Assembly (NCBI RefSeq): GCF_009932475.1 | Contig: NZ_BJOV01000001.1 | Coordinates: 1 to 64,000 of the forward strand | DNA from: Gordonia spumicola | GTDB taxonomy: Bacteria > Actinomycetota > Actinomycetes > Mycobacteriales > Mycobacteriaceae | Length of the DNA stretch: 64,000 nt | Direction of reading: 5' to 3' | Shown here: piece after piece, positions 1 to 8,480 of the stretch | How positions within the stretch are numbered: position 1 is the first letter of the stretch | Layout of the letters: every line of letters begins with the position of its first letter | Made by a program: the position numbers and the translations under genes | The notes under the pieces: model-generated | What the model saw: only the letters and a program-made list of their open reading frames with translations | What the model was told of the DNA's origin: nothing | Database searches by the model: none

Positions 1-1
1 G

Positions 2-876
2 GCGATGGCGGTGCCGTCCGTGCCCGAGGCCGTCGCCGGCCCGATATGCGGCCGGTCGTCGGTCCGGGTGCTGATTCCGGCGCCGGTTCCCGTGGTGAGC
101 TGGGCGGAGAACATCGGATACGACAGGGACGGTGACCTCTGGGTCTCGCGCACCTGCAGAACGTGATCGACAGGTACGACGCACACGGGCGACACGTCGG
201 CGCGGTCCGGGTGCACGCTCCCGGCTCGGTCCGCCTCGGGCCGGACGGTCGCATGTACGCGACATCGGGCGACAATCCGATCAACATGGTTCCGGGACTG
301 CCCCTGACCGGGCGCATCGTGTCGTTCGACCCGGCCGAGCGGAAGCCGGCGGTCACGACGATCGCTCGTGGGCTCGGCATGCCGAACGGGCTGGCGATCA
401 CCGCCGACGGCACGATGTACGTCGGTGACTCGAACCTCGGTGTCGTGAAGGTCCGCAAGAACGGAACGATCGACCGCGCCTGGACCGCCCGCGCGCCGAA
501 GAATCTCGCACCGAACCGCGTCGTCAACGGCACCGGGATGAACGGTGTCGTCGTCAGCGGCGACACCGCCTACGTGGCGATGACGTCGAGCCTGTCCAGT
601 CGGATCCTCCGGATTCCGCTGAGCGCGCCCGAACGGGTGGGAGTCGCCGCGGACCTGACGGCGCCGCTGCCGGGGAGCGTCGACGACCTCGCCCTGGTGG
701 GCGATCGGGCGATCGCCGCTGCCACGGCCACCGGCCAGGTGATCGTCGTCGATCTGCGGACCGGCAGTCGGTGCACGGTGAACGCGGGTCGACCGTTGAC
801 GTCGGTCGCGGTAGCGCCCGACGGCCGTTCGCTGGTCGTGGCTTCGGAGGACGGCAGCGTCGCGGTCGTGAGATGA
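2..876 (+). pseudogene. SMP-30/gluconolactonase-like beta-propeller protein, 5' partial and frameshifted
   Basis: The gene runs in from the left edge of the window. The downstream frame, openable from a GTG at 163, encodes about 237 residues with propeller-like repeats (GPDGRMYATSG, ITADGTMYVGD, VAPDGRSLVVASEDG), which resemble SMP-30/NHL-type six-bladed propellers. The matching upstream blade (SWAENIGYDRDGDLWVSRT) lies in another frame up to about position 153 and joins in register (..VSRTLQNVIDRYD..) if one C is added to the CC at 153-154. So there is an apparent one-base deletion in a C run, either a sequencing error or a real lesion. The stop overlaps the next start (ATGA). The substrate is unknown; family members are lactonases or secreted binding proteins. 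Confidence 0.6.
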
Positions 877-1280
877 GCGACTGGTATCTCGGTGAGGATG
901 CCGAGCTCACGCCCGATGCGACGAACCTCGACTACGACGGTCGGATCGCGCAGATCGGCGACCAGCGGTGGCGGGTGCGGACAGCGCGCGTGACGCCGAC
1001 GAAACCGGGTGCGTTCGTCGCAGTGTGGCGGCGTGACGTCGACGGAGGGACGGAGCCGTTCGATTCGGCCGACGTCGCGGGCCTGCTCGTGTTCGTCGAG
1101 GGCGGCGTCTTCCGGTTCACGGCTGAACATCTCGCCGACATGGGGATCACCAGCTCCGATCGACATCCGGGCAAGCGCGGATTCCGCGTGTACCAGCCGG
1201 ACCTCGTCGGACTGAATCCGCGGGCAGCGCGAACTCAGCGTGCTCAGGCGTCGGCGTTCGTCGTCAGGCCGGCGGGTTGA
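873..1280 (+). CDS. MepB family protein
   Basis: A 135-residue protein starting MSDWYLGED. The ATG overlaps the stop of the upstream propeller gene, which suggests translational coupling. The pattern matches the MepB family: a WRRDVDGGTEPFDSAD segment, LLVFVEGGVFRFTAEHLADMGI in the middle, and the C-terminal signature GKRGFRVYQP. The family is named after the S. aureus mepRAB locus, and its biochemical role is unknown. A longer reading frame extends upstream, but its extra residues are Arg/Gly-rich and look non-coding. Family assignment is from pattern recognition only. Confidence 0.7.
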   Translation: MSDWYLGEDAELTPDATNLDYDGRIAQIGDQRWRVRTARVTPTKPGAFVAVWRRDVDGGTEPFDSADVAGLLVFVEGGVFRFTAEHLADMGITSSDRHPGKRGFRVYQPDLVGLNPRAARTQRAQASAFVVRPAG

Positions 1281-1305
1281 CGCGACACTAGACGGTTCGG
1301 CAGGT

Positions 1306-1901
1306 CTACGGTGTGGCGCCCGCTCCGATGAGCGCGGCCTCGACGAACTGAATCGCAGTCGCGAGATCCTCGCGGATCGCCTCCTCCGACCGGTCACACC
1401 GAATCGGATGAGGATGCCGTCGAGCATCGAGACGATGATCCGGCCCGCACGTTCGTGAGTCACGGTGAGTTCGTCGGACCATTCGGCACGCTGAAGTGCC
1501 TCCTGGACGAGCACGTCCAGCTGCTGGGTGAGGTTCAGCGCTTGGTCGCGGCGACCTTCCGCGAGAGCCCAGTTCAGCAGCTGGAACTGAGCGGCGATGA
1601 TGTCTGGATCGGCGATAGCCAATTCGACGTAGCGGGTGAGCAGTTCGCGGGCGGCGTCGGCGGGTCCGACCGCGGCCTCGATCGATTCGTCGACGATCTC
1701 GCTGGCGACGTCCCAGCAGTAGGCGAAGGTCGCCTCGAGCAGTTCCTTGCTGCCGAACGTGTAGTGCAGCGTTCCGATGTTGGCCCCGGCCTCGGCTCCG
1801 ATCTTTCGAGTGGTGGCTTTGGCGACGCCTTCGCGACCGATGACCCGCGCGGCGACCTCGATGATCTGCCTGCGCCGCTCGGCTGCGGGGATGTGCGCCA
1901 T
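1306..1901 (-). CDS. TetR family transcriptional regulator, frame disrupted near its C-terminus
   Basis: The N-terminal helix-turn-helix is typical of TetR: RRRQIIEVAARVIGREGVAKATTRKIGAEAGANIGTLHYTFGSKEELL-like. A variable ligand domain follows. In the literal frame the protein runs on as an Arg/Ser-rich tail far past family length, across MepB. Inserting one base near 1385-1389 restores (EEAIREDLATAIQFVEAALIGAGATP), ending at a stop on 1306-1308 with about 198 residues, the normal size. The start is the second Met (1901); a Met two codons upstream is possible. It lies 18 bases after the hydrolase gene, likely as an operon, and is the obvious candidate to bind the palindrome at 2958 and control both divergent units. 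Confidence 0.7.
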
Positions 1902-1919
1902 GTCCACTCCTGGGGTCGA

Positions 1920-2882
1920 CTATGGATCCAGTCTAGTGAACCGGCGAACGAAGGCCGCTGCGTCCTCGAGAGCCTCGCGAGCGGCGGGAACGGCGTCCAC
2001 CTCGGTGATGAATCCGTGCAGCACGCCCGGCGTCGTCCGTAGTAGCGCGTCGGCGCCCGCGGCATTCACCATCTCGACGAAGCGTTCGTAGTCCGAGCGG
2101 AGTACGTCCACTTCGGCGCCGAGGACCAGCAGGGGAGGCAACGATCCCAGCTCCGCGGAGACTTCGGGGACCGCGCGCGGATCATCTCGAACCTCCGGGC
2201 CGGCATAGCTGTCCCAGAACCATTCCGCGTCCGACCTGCACAACACGGGTGCGAGCGCGAACGCCTCCCACGAAGCGCCGCGGAACGACGCCGATGTCGC
2301 GGGGTACGCCAACACGAGGCACCGGGGTAGCCCCCGACCCGCTTGTTGCAGCGACGTGCACACCGACAATGCGAGGGCGCCGCCCGCGCTGTCGCCGGCC
2401 AACGCCACTCGGTCGGGGTCTATCCCGAGCCGTTCATGGTCGGTGAGCATCCAGTCGTAGACGGCGAGACAGTCGTCCGCTGCCGCTGGGTAGACGTGCT
2501 CCGGCGCCCGCCGGTAGTCAACCGACACCACGACGCATCCGGTCGTCTCCGCGAGACGTCGACACAGGCTGTCGACACCGTCGAGAGTGCCGAGGACAAA
2601 GCCGCCGCCATGCATGTAGAGCAGCGCCGGAGCGGGTGTGTCGAGGACTTCGCGATAGCACCGGACAGGAACGCGAGTGCCGTCCTTCTCGACGATTGAC
2701 TCGCTGGTCACGAGGCCTTTTGAGGTGGATTCAGGAACCCCTTTCGCGTCGAATACCGCCCTCATCATCGACGGTCCGTAGCGGTGGTACGGGGGCGGTG
2801 GCGCGTTCGTCAGCAGTGTCTCGGCGTACCCGCGCGACGGTTCGTCCAAGAGGCCCAGGATGGCCTCCACAGTCAGTGCCAT
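1920..2882 (-). CDS. Alpha/beta hydrolase, hormone-sensitive-lipase (HSL) family esterase
   Basis: A 320-residue esterase/lipase-like hydrolase. The oxyanion-hole motif HGGGFVLG, the nucleophile elbow GDSAGG, the acid in GAEVDVLRSD and the histidine in GVLHGF appear in the right order for the HSL (class IV) family. No signal peptide is visible, so it is probably cytoplasmic. It is transcribed away from the large amine/ketone operon and followed by the TetR gene. Next to a Baeyer-Villiger monooxygenase in the divergent operon, an attractive inferred role is hydrolysis of the ester or lactone made by that enzyme. RBS GAAAGGAAG precedes the ATG. Confidence 0.88.
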   Translation of the reverse strand: MALTVEAILGLLDEPSRGYAETLLTNAPPPPYHRYGPSMMRAVFDAKGVPESTSKGLVTSESIVEKDGTRVPVRCYREVLDTPAPALLYMHGGGFVLGTLDGVDSLCRRLAETTGCVVVSVDYRRAPEHVYPAAADDCLAVYDWMLTDHERLGIDPDRVALAGDSAGGALALSVCTSLQQAGRGLPRCLVLAYPATSASFRGASWEAFALAPVLCRSDAEWFWDSYAGPEVRDDPRAVPEVSAELGSLPPLLVLGAEVDVLRSDYERFVEMVNAAGADALLRTTPGVLHGFITEVDAVPAAREALEDAAAFVRRFTRLDP

Positions 2883-2957
2883 GTCGCTTCCTTTCAGAGA
2901 ATCTTTCGCCGACCCCTTGACGTGACGGCTCCCATAGTGTGAACCTAGTCACGTGAA

Positions 2958-2973
2958 CTAATCAAGCGATTAG
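2958..2973. promoter_or_regulatory. Putative TetR operator, CTAATC-N4-GATTAG
   Basis: A perfect 6-4-6 inverted repeat in the 114-base divergent gap between the hydrolase/TetR pair and the large operon. Just upstream a partial direct repeat (GTGAACCTAGTC / GTGAACTAATC) extends the element. Placement between divergent units that include a TetR gene is typical for an autoregulated operator. The binding protein is inferred, not shown. Confidence 0.5.
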
Positions 2974-2996
2974 GTCAGGTGAGTAGGAGAAGTGAA

Positions 2997-3605
2997 ATGT
3001 CAGAGAACACACAAGTCGCAGTCGTGGGCCCGCCCACGCCGATGGTGTTGTCGGTCGCGCGGCGGCTCCGCGACGGCATCGCCCGCGGCGAGATGCTTCC
3101 CGGCGCGGACGGTCCCCGATCGGTGGTGCTGCGCGCCGCTGGAGACGCTCAACGAGCGCACATCGCCTTCACCGACGACGCTGTCGTCGTCGGTGCCGTG
3201 GGCGACGCCGAACTCGTCTGGGAGGTGAACTGGTTCGACCCCGAACCCGCGGACAGTGATGCCGCCGGCGACTTCGGCAAGGTGGTGGGCCGGCTGCTCT
3301 CCGCACGGACCGTCGATTGGCGCACCGCTGCCGCCGACTTCTGGGCGCGTGCCGGAGCGTCTGACGGAATGCCAACCGGCCTCGTCGTCACCTGCGTCGA
3401 CGAGGAAGCCGAGGCGGTTCTCGGCACCCCCACCACCGAAGGTTCCGGCGTCCTCGGAACCGCCGCCGCACTCGCGGCCTTCTTCGACGGCCGGTCGACG
3501 CTCGTCGGTGCACTCGAAGGCGGCGAGTTCGGTATGAACCTCTCTTTCCCTCATTTCTCCGCACTGTTCGGAGCCGACCTGAAGGTGGTGTGCGGTGAGC
3601 TCTGA
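2997..3605 (+). CDS. Hypothetical protein, first gene of the gamma-glutamylation operon
   Basis: A 202-residue protein (MSENTQVAVV..) with a strong RBS (GTAGGAGAAGTGAA) in front of the ATG at 2997. It is acidic and Ala/Gly-rich, without signal peptide or membrane segment. The C-terminal third (FFDGRSTLVGALEGGEFGMNLSFPHFSALFGADLKVVCGEL-type pattern) has the look of a small alpha/beta binding domain, but I cannot name a family. Its end overlaps the ligase gene by 11 bases, so it is very likely co-translated with the ligase and may be a partner or substrate-binding subunit. Confidence 0.65.
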   Translation: MSENTQVAVVGPPTPMVLSVARRLRDGIARGEMLPGADGPRSVVLRAAGDAQRAHIAFTDDAVVVGAVGDAELVWEVNWFDPEPADSDAAGDFGKVVGRLLSARTVDWRTAAADFWARAGASDGMPTGLVVTCVDEEAEAVLGTPTTEGSGVLGTAAALAAFFDGRSTLVGALEGGEFGMNLSFPHFSALFGADLKVVCGEL

Positions 3606-4965
3606 AACCTCCGCGACCGACGAACTGACAGACGTCAGGAGCGTCCGCATCGAGATGACCAACCACGACGGCGCGCTGCTCGGCAAATCGCTGTCGCCCA
3701 CGAAGTACCTGTCGGCCCGGGACAAGGGCTTCACCGTCGCCGACCTCGTCCTCGGCCTCGACCTGACCAACCACGCACAGTTGGGCTTCGGCTTCCCGGC
3801 CTGGCGCGAAGGTTTCATGCCCGACCTCTTCGCGCGGCCCGACCTCGAGACGCTCGTCGAGTGGAAGCCCGGACAGGCTTCGGTGATCTGCGACTTCTGG
3901 ACCGCCGACGGCGATCCCGTCGAAGCCGATCCCCGCCAGGCCCTCAAGCGCATCGCCGCCGCGTACGCAGACCGCGGCTACACGGTCACTGCATCGGTCG
4001 AGATCGAGGCCACCGTTTTCCGCGAGTCGATCGACGAGGCACGGGCCAAGCAGTACCAGGACCTGACACCGCTCGGCGGAAACGCGGGCGCGGCCCTCAT
4101 CCTCGCGAAGTCGCCCGACTTCACCGAATACGCCGAAGCCGTCGTCGCGCGTCTCGACGAACTCGGCATCCCGTGGGAGGCGTGGTCGGACGAAGCGGCC
4201 AGCGGCCAGATCGAGTTCAACCTCGCTCCCGACGACGCCGTCACCGCCGCCGACCTGTGGGCCCGCACCCGACAGGTGATGCGCGAGGTGGCCTACTCAC
4301 TCGGCCGGTCGATCACCTTCATGTCGAAGTGGTCGACGGAATACGGACAGGGCTCGCACCTGAACGTGTCGGTTTGCGACGAGAACGGCAACGTCTTCTT
4401 CGACTCCGCGAATCCGCAGCAGCCGAGCGCGACGATGCTCCACTTCCTCGGCGGCGTCATGGGCTCGTTGAAGGCGTGTACGAGCTTCGCGCTCCCGACG
4501 ATCACGTCGTATCGCAGGCTCATCGATCTGGAAGGCCCACCGACCACTCTGACCTGGGGTGTCGGCAACAAGTCGTGCGCGGTGCGGGCCGTCATGGCCG
4601 GCCCGGGCGCGACACGCCTGGAGTACCGCCTGCCCTCGGCCGACTCCAATACCTACCTAGCTCTCGCCACCTTCCTCGCCGCCGGACTCGCGGGTATCGA
4701 CAGTAAGGCGATGCCTCCGCCGGCGTACGAGCTGATGGCCTGGGCAGCCCCCGACGAGGTCGCTCCGCGCGTCCCCGCCGACCTGTACTCGGCCGTCGCC
4801 GCTCTCGCCGACGACACCGTGCTTCGCGAATACCTCGGTGAGGAATTCGTCGACTACTGGGTCGGCACCCGCCGGTGGGAATGGCTCACGTTCCACACCG
4901 AGACGGATCGCAACGACGACCAGATCTCGGTCTGGGAGTCCAACCGCTACTTCGAGCTCGCCTGA
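3595..4965 (+). CDS. Glutamine-synthetase-like gamma-glutamyl-amine ligase
   Basis: 456 residues with the GS catalytic fold. The metal-binding pair appears as SVEIEATVF, the second glutamate region as DEAASGQIEFNLAP, the ATP/glutamate region as MSKWSTEYGQGSHLNVS, and the arginine cluster as VRAVMAGPGATRLEYRLPSADSNTYL. These differ from housekeeping GlnA and resemble the PuuA/IpuC/GlnA3 group, which ligates glutamate to amines using ATP. The GTG start overlaps the upstream gene. With the PuuD-like amidase in the same operon it probably makes a gamma-glutamyl amide of an unknown amine, which is later released. The substrate cannot be read from sequence. Confidence 0.85.
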   Translation: MSSETSATDELTDVRSVRIEMTNHDGALLGKSLSPTKYLSARDKGFTVADLVLGLDLTNHAQLGFGFPAWREGFMPDLFARPDLETLVEWKPGQASVICDFWTADGDPVEADPRQALKRIAAAYADRGYTVTASVEIEATVFRESIDEARAKQYQDLTPLGGNAGAALILAKSPDFTEYAEAVVARLDELGIPWEAWSDEAASGQIEFNLAPDDAVTAADLWARTRQVMREVAYSLGRSITFMSKWSTEYGQGSHLNVSVCDENGNVFFDSANPQQPSATMLHFLGGVMGSLKACTSFALPTITSYRRLIDLEGPPTTLTWGVGNKSCAVRAVMAGPGATRLEYRLPSADSNTYLALATFLAAGLAGIDSKAMPPPAYELMAWAAPDEVAPRVPADLYSAVAALADDTVLREYLGEEFVDYWVGTRRWEWLTFHTETDRNDDQISVWESNRYFELA

Positions 4966-5009
4966 GCCCGAGTCTCCACCAACCACATCCTCACGAAAGA
5001 AGCACTGTC

Positions 5010-5885
5010 ATGACCACTCTTCGCGATGCCACAACCGCGGACGAAGCAATCACGATCCTCGCCGAGGACGGTGTCGTCCGCCTGCCGAACCTCTTGAGCG
5101 AGGAGCAGCTCGACCAGGTCCGCGCCGACATCCTGCCGGCGATGGACGCCACCCCGTCCGGCACCGACGAGTACTTCGCGGGTACCAGCACCCGCCGCCT
5201 CGGACGCATCTTCAAGCACACCCGCGCCCTGGACTCCACCGCGCTCAATCCGGTCTTCCAGGGTGCCGCGCAGCACTTCCTCTGCCCACCGAAAGGCATG
5301 TGGTACGGCCAGGATCGTGTCGACGAGACGCCGACGCTCCAGATCGGCGCCACCCAGTGCATCCAGATCCGCCCCGGTCAGGGCCTGCAGCCGTTGCATC
5401 GCGACGACAGCATCTTCTACACCGTTCACCCCGGACCCACCGATGCGATCGGCATGATGATGGCGGTCTCCGACTTCACCGAGGAGAACGGTGCGACCCG
5501 CGTGATCCCCGGTAGTCATCTGTGGGACGACGAGCGGATGCCGACGGTCGAGGAGACCATCCCCGCCGAGATGACTGCCGGTTCGGCGGTGATGTGGCTC
5601 GGCGGCACCTACCACGGCGGCGGCCAGAACCGGACCGTCGACTCCGACCGGACCGGTGTGATCTTCGGGATCTGCCGCGGTTACCTGCGGCAGGAGGAGA
5701 ACCACTACCTGTCGATGACGCTCGACGAGGCCCGCGAGATCCCGGGGGAGATCCTCGGCCTCCTCGGGTACGCGGCGTCGAACCCGTACATGGGTTGGGT
5801 GGAATACAACGGTGAGATGGCGGATCCGGGGGTCGTCCTCGGCGACACCGCCGACGCGGGCCTGCGCGCGGGAGTGACGGCCTGA
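5010..5885 (+). CDS. Phytanoyl-CoA dioxygenase (PhyH) family Fe(II)/2-oxoglutarate oxygenase
   Basis: 291 residues. The double-stranded beta-helix oxygenase signature is visible: an HxD pair in QPLHRDDSIFY (about residue 130), a distal His in GGTYHGGGQNRT (about residue 207), and a following Arg that could bind 2-oxoglutarate. The segment ENGATRVIPGSHLWDDER is typical of PhyH proteins. It follows the ligase by 44 bases and its stop overlaps the aldehyde dehydrogenase start (TGATG). The inferred role is hydroxylation of the glutamylated amine, or another carbon oxidation in the same pathway. Confidence 0.85.
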   Translation: MTTLRDATTADEAITILAEDGVVRLPNLLSEEQLDQVRADILPAMDATPSGTDEYFAGTSTRRLGRIFKHTRALDSTALNPVFQGAAQHFLCPPKGMWYGQDRVDETPTLQIGATQCIQIRPGQGLQPLHRDDSIFYTVHPGPTDAIGMMMAVSDFTEENGATRVIPGSHLWDDERMPTVEETIPAEMTAGSAVMWLGGTYHGGGQNRTVDSDRTGVIFGICRGYLRQEENHYLSMTLDEAREIPGEILGLLGYAASNPYMGWVEYNGEMADPGVVLGDTADAGLRAGVTA

Positions 5886-7383
5886 TGTCCGACGCGACCA
5901 CCTGGCGCGACCTCGCCGCCGCAATTCCGTCGTCGCACGGGATGTGGGGGCGGGGCGCGTGGGCCGAGGCTGCGGGCGGTCACACTCTCGCCCTGCACGA
6001 CCCGTGGACCGACTCCGACTTCACCACCGTCCCGGCGGCCGCGTCGGACGACGTCGACCGGGTGGTCGCGGACGCCGGGGCGACATTCGCCGCCGGCTCC
6101 TGGTCTCGCGTCTCACCCGCCGAACGCGGCCGGGTGCTGATCGCGTGGGCCGGGCTCATCGAAGTCCACGCCGACGAACTGGCAGTCCTCGTCTCGAGGG
6201 AGATGGGCAAGCCGGTCCGCGACGCTCGCGACATCGAAGTGGCGAGCACCGCCAAGACACTCCGCTGGTACGGCGAGCTGGCAGACAAGCTCATGGACTC
6301 CTCGCCGCGCGGCCTGCCCGATGCACTCGCGCTCGTGACCAGGGAACCGGTCGGTGTCGTCGCGGCGATCACGCCGTGGAACTTCCCGCTCAGCCTGGCG
6401 ATGCTCAAGATCGCTCCCGCACTCATGGCCGGCAACAGCGTGGTCCTCAAACCGGCGCTGCAGACGTCGGCCTCGTCGCTGCGCCTCGCCGAACTCAGTC
6501 GTGAGGCCGGACTTCCCGACGGTGTGCTCAGCGTCGTCACGGGTCGTGGTTCGACTGTCGGCACGGCGCTCGCCCGGCACAGCGCGGTGTCGTGTCTGAC
6601 GTTCACCGGGTCCACCGAGGTCGGCCTCGGCCTGCTCGCCGACTCCGCGGCGTCGAACGGCAAGACGGTGTCGCTGGAACTCGGCGGGAAGTCTCCGAAC
6701 ATCGTCTTCGCCGACGCGCCGGACTTGGAGAAGGCGATCGACACCGCGGTGTGGGCGTTCACCTTCAACAGCGGCCAGATGTGCACGGCCGGGACCAGGC
6801 TGTACGTGGAGCGGGCCGTCTACGACGATGTCCTCGCCGGGATCTGCGACCGTGTCGCGCGACTGACCGTAGGCGACCCGCTCGACCCGGCGACAGACCT
6901 CGGTCCGTTGAGCAGTCGCAGCCAGTGCGCCACCGTCCTGGAGTACATCGACTCCGGATTGCGCGCCGGAGCAAGGCTCGCCGCCGGTTCGGCGGACGCA
7001 CTCGATCCCGACAGGTCGACGGTCGCACCCGCTGTCTTCACCGATGTTCGTGCCGACATGCAGATCGTCCGTGAGGAGATCTTCGGCCCGGTGGTCGCCG
7101 TCGCGCCGTTCGACGACGAGGCGCAGGCACTGAGCATGGCGAACGAGACCGACTTCGGCCTCGCCGCATCGGTGTGGACGTCGGACGTCTCGCGCATCCA
7201 CCGGATGTCGCGTGGCATCGAGGCAGGCAACGTCTGGGTCAACTCGTATGAGGAGGGCGTGCCGTCGACACCGTTCGGCGGTCGGAAGCTCTCCGGCAAC
7301 GGCGCAGACAAGGGCGTGTACGCGCTCGACAAGTACACCCATCTCAAGCACACGTGGATCGCCCTCGGGAGGAATCATGCTGA
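5885..7383 (+). CDS. NAD(P)-dependent aldehyde dehydrogenase
   Basis: ALDH superfamily: VVAAITPWNFPLSLAMLKIAPALMAGN, the general-base Glu in LELGGKSPN (about residue 265) and the nucleophile in GQMCTAG (about Cys300). The C-terminal TPFGGRKLSGNGADKGVYALDKYTHLKHTW shows the normal end of the family. The literal frame then runs on into the next gene. One extra G near 7367-7370 would end the protein at TGA 7381-7383, overlapping the ATG of the alcohol dehydrogenase at about 499 residues. PuuC-type enzymes oxidise gamma-glutamyl aminoaldehydes, which fits the ligase/amidase context; this is inference. Confidence 0.85.
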
Positions 7384-8480
7384 ACACGTCACCGCGGCGG
7401 TACCTGGCCGAGGCGCCCGGCCGACTCGTGACCCAGACCTTGGTGCTCGACGAGCCGGCTCCCGACGAAGTTGCTCGTCGACGTTCATTTCGCAGGCCTC
7501 TGTCGTTCGGACCTCCACGAGATCGAGGGGATCTGGCCCGCGACCTGCCCGACAGTGCTCGGCCACGAGGCATCCGTGTGGTGCGACGTGTCGGCGACCG
7601 GGTGCGTTCGCTGCGGCCCGGCGACCACGTCGTCACCTGTCTGAGTGCGTACTGCGGCGAGTGCCGCTTCTGCCTCGACGGTCGTCTCACCCTGTGCACC
7701 GGGCGGGGAAGCATGCGCGAGCGTCGGACGCCCGTGCTGACCGACGCCGATGGAAGGTCGGTGCATCCGACGGCGGGAATCGGTGCGTTCGCCACCGCGA
7801 TGGTGGTGCACGAGAGGTCACTCGTCCGAGTTCCCGACAGCATGCCACTCGCGCCGGCCGCAGTCCTCGGCTGCGCCGTCGTCACCGGTATGAGTGCGGT
7901 GTTCCGCAGCGCCGAGGTGAAGCCGGGGTCGAGCGTCGCGGTACTCGGCTGTGGCGGGATCGGGATCGCGGCGATCCAGGGCGCCCGTCTCGCGGGCGCC
8001 GCGACGATCGTCGCCGTCGACACCGACCTCGCTCGTCTGGAAGCCGCTCGCGGTTTCGGGGCTACCGACGTGGTGGACGCTAAGTCGTCCGACGTGGTCG
8101 CCGAGGTCCGTGATCTCACCGGTGGTGTGGACTACTCCTTCGAAGCGATCGGCTATGCGACGACGGTCGAGCAGTCGTTCGCGATGCTCGGCCCCGGCGG
8201 CACCGCCACGGTGCTCGGTCTGGTGCCGGACTCGCAGCCGCTCACGATCGCGGCGTCCGAGCTCTTCGTCTCTGAGAAGCGACTGCAGGGCTCCTTCATG
8301 GGATCGAACAGATTCCCCACCGACATCCCCCGCTACGTCCGGTTCTACGAGCAGGGCCGCCTGAACCTCGACGACATGCTGTCGGCGTTCGTCGGCCTGG
8401 ACGAGATCAATGAGGGATTCGACCGCATGCGCGACGGTGGGGTCACCCGCGTCGTCGTCGACGTCAGGAGAGACAGATGA
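7377..8480 (+). CDS. Zinc-dependent alcohol dehydrogenase (MDR family), internally frame-disrupted
   Basis: About 367 residues starting at ATG 7377 with RBS GGGAGGAATC. The structural-zinc cysteines (AYCGECRFCLDGRLTLC) and Rossmann motif (VAVLGCGGIGIAAIQGARLAG) are intact. The catalytic-zinc part is not: as written, residues about 33-66 are an Arg-rich nonsense stretch. Removing one T at 7471-7472 and adding one G near 7576 restores LVDVHFAGLCRSDLHEIEG and CPTVLGHEASGVV, which carry the Cys and His-Glu of the catalytic site. So two compensating indels flank the active site. It resembles formaldehyde/aryl-alcohol type MDR enzymes. Confidence 0.82.
   Translation: MLNTSPRRYLAEAPGRLVTQTLVLDEPAPDEVARRRSFRRPLSFGPPRDRGDLARDLPDSARPRGIRVVRRVGDRVRSLRPGDHVVTCLSAYCGECRFCLDGRLTLCTGRGSMRERRTPVLTDADGRSVHPTAGIGAFATAMVVHERSLVRVPDSMPLAPAAVLGCAVVTGMSAVFRSAEVKPGSSVAVLGCGGIGIAAIQGARLAGAATIVAVDTDLARLEAARGFGATDVVDAKSSDVVAEVRDLTGGVDYSFEAIGYATTVEQSFAMLGPGGTATVLGLVPDSQPLTIAASELFVSEKRLQGSFMGSNRFPTDIPRYVRFYEQGRLNLDDMLSAFVGLDEINEGFDRMRDGGVTRVVVDVRRDR

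Noticed and set aside
570-1907. TetR as a 445-residue two-domain protein
   Set aside because: The tail is antisense to MepB and the propeller gene and is explained by one missing base near 1387.
5885-8083. 732-residue ALDH fusion protein
   Set aside because: After the normal ALDH end the sequence is wrong-frame reading of the alcohol dehydrogenase gene.
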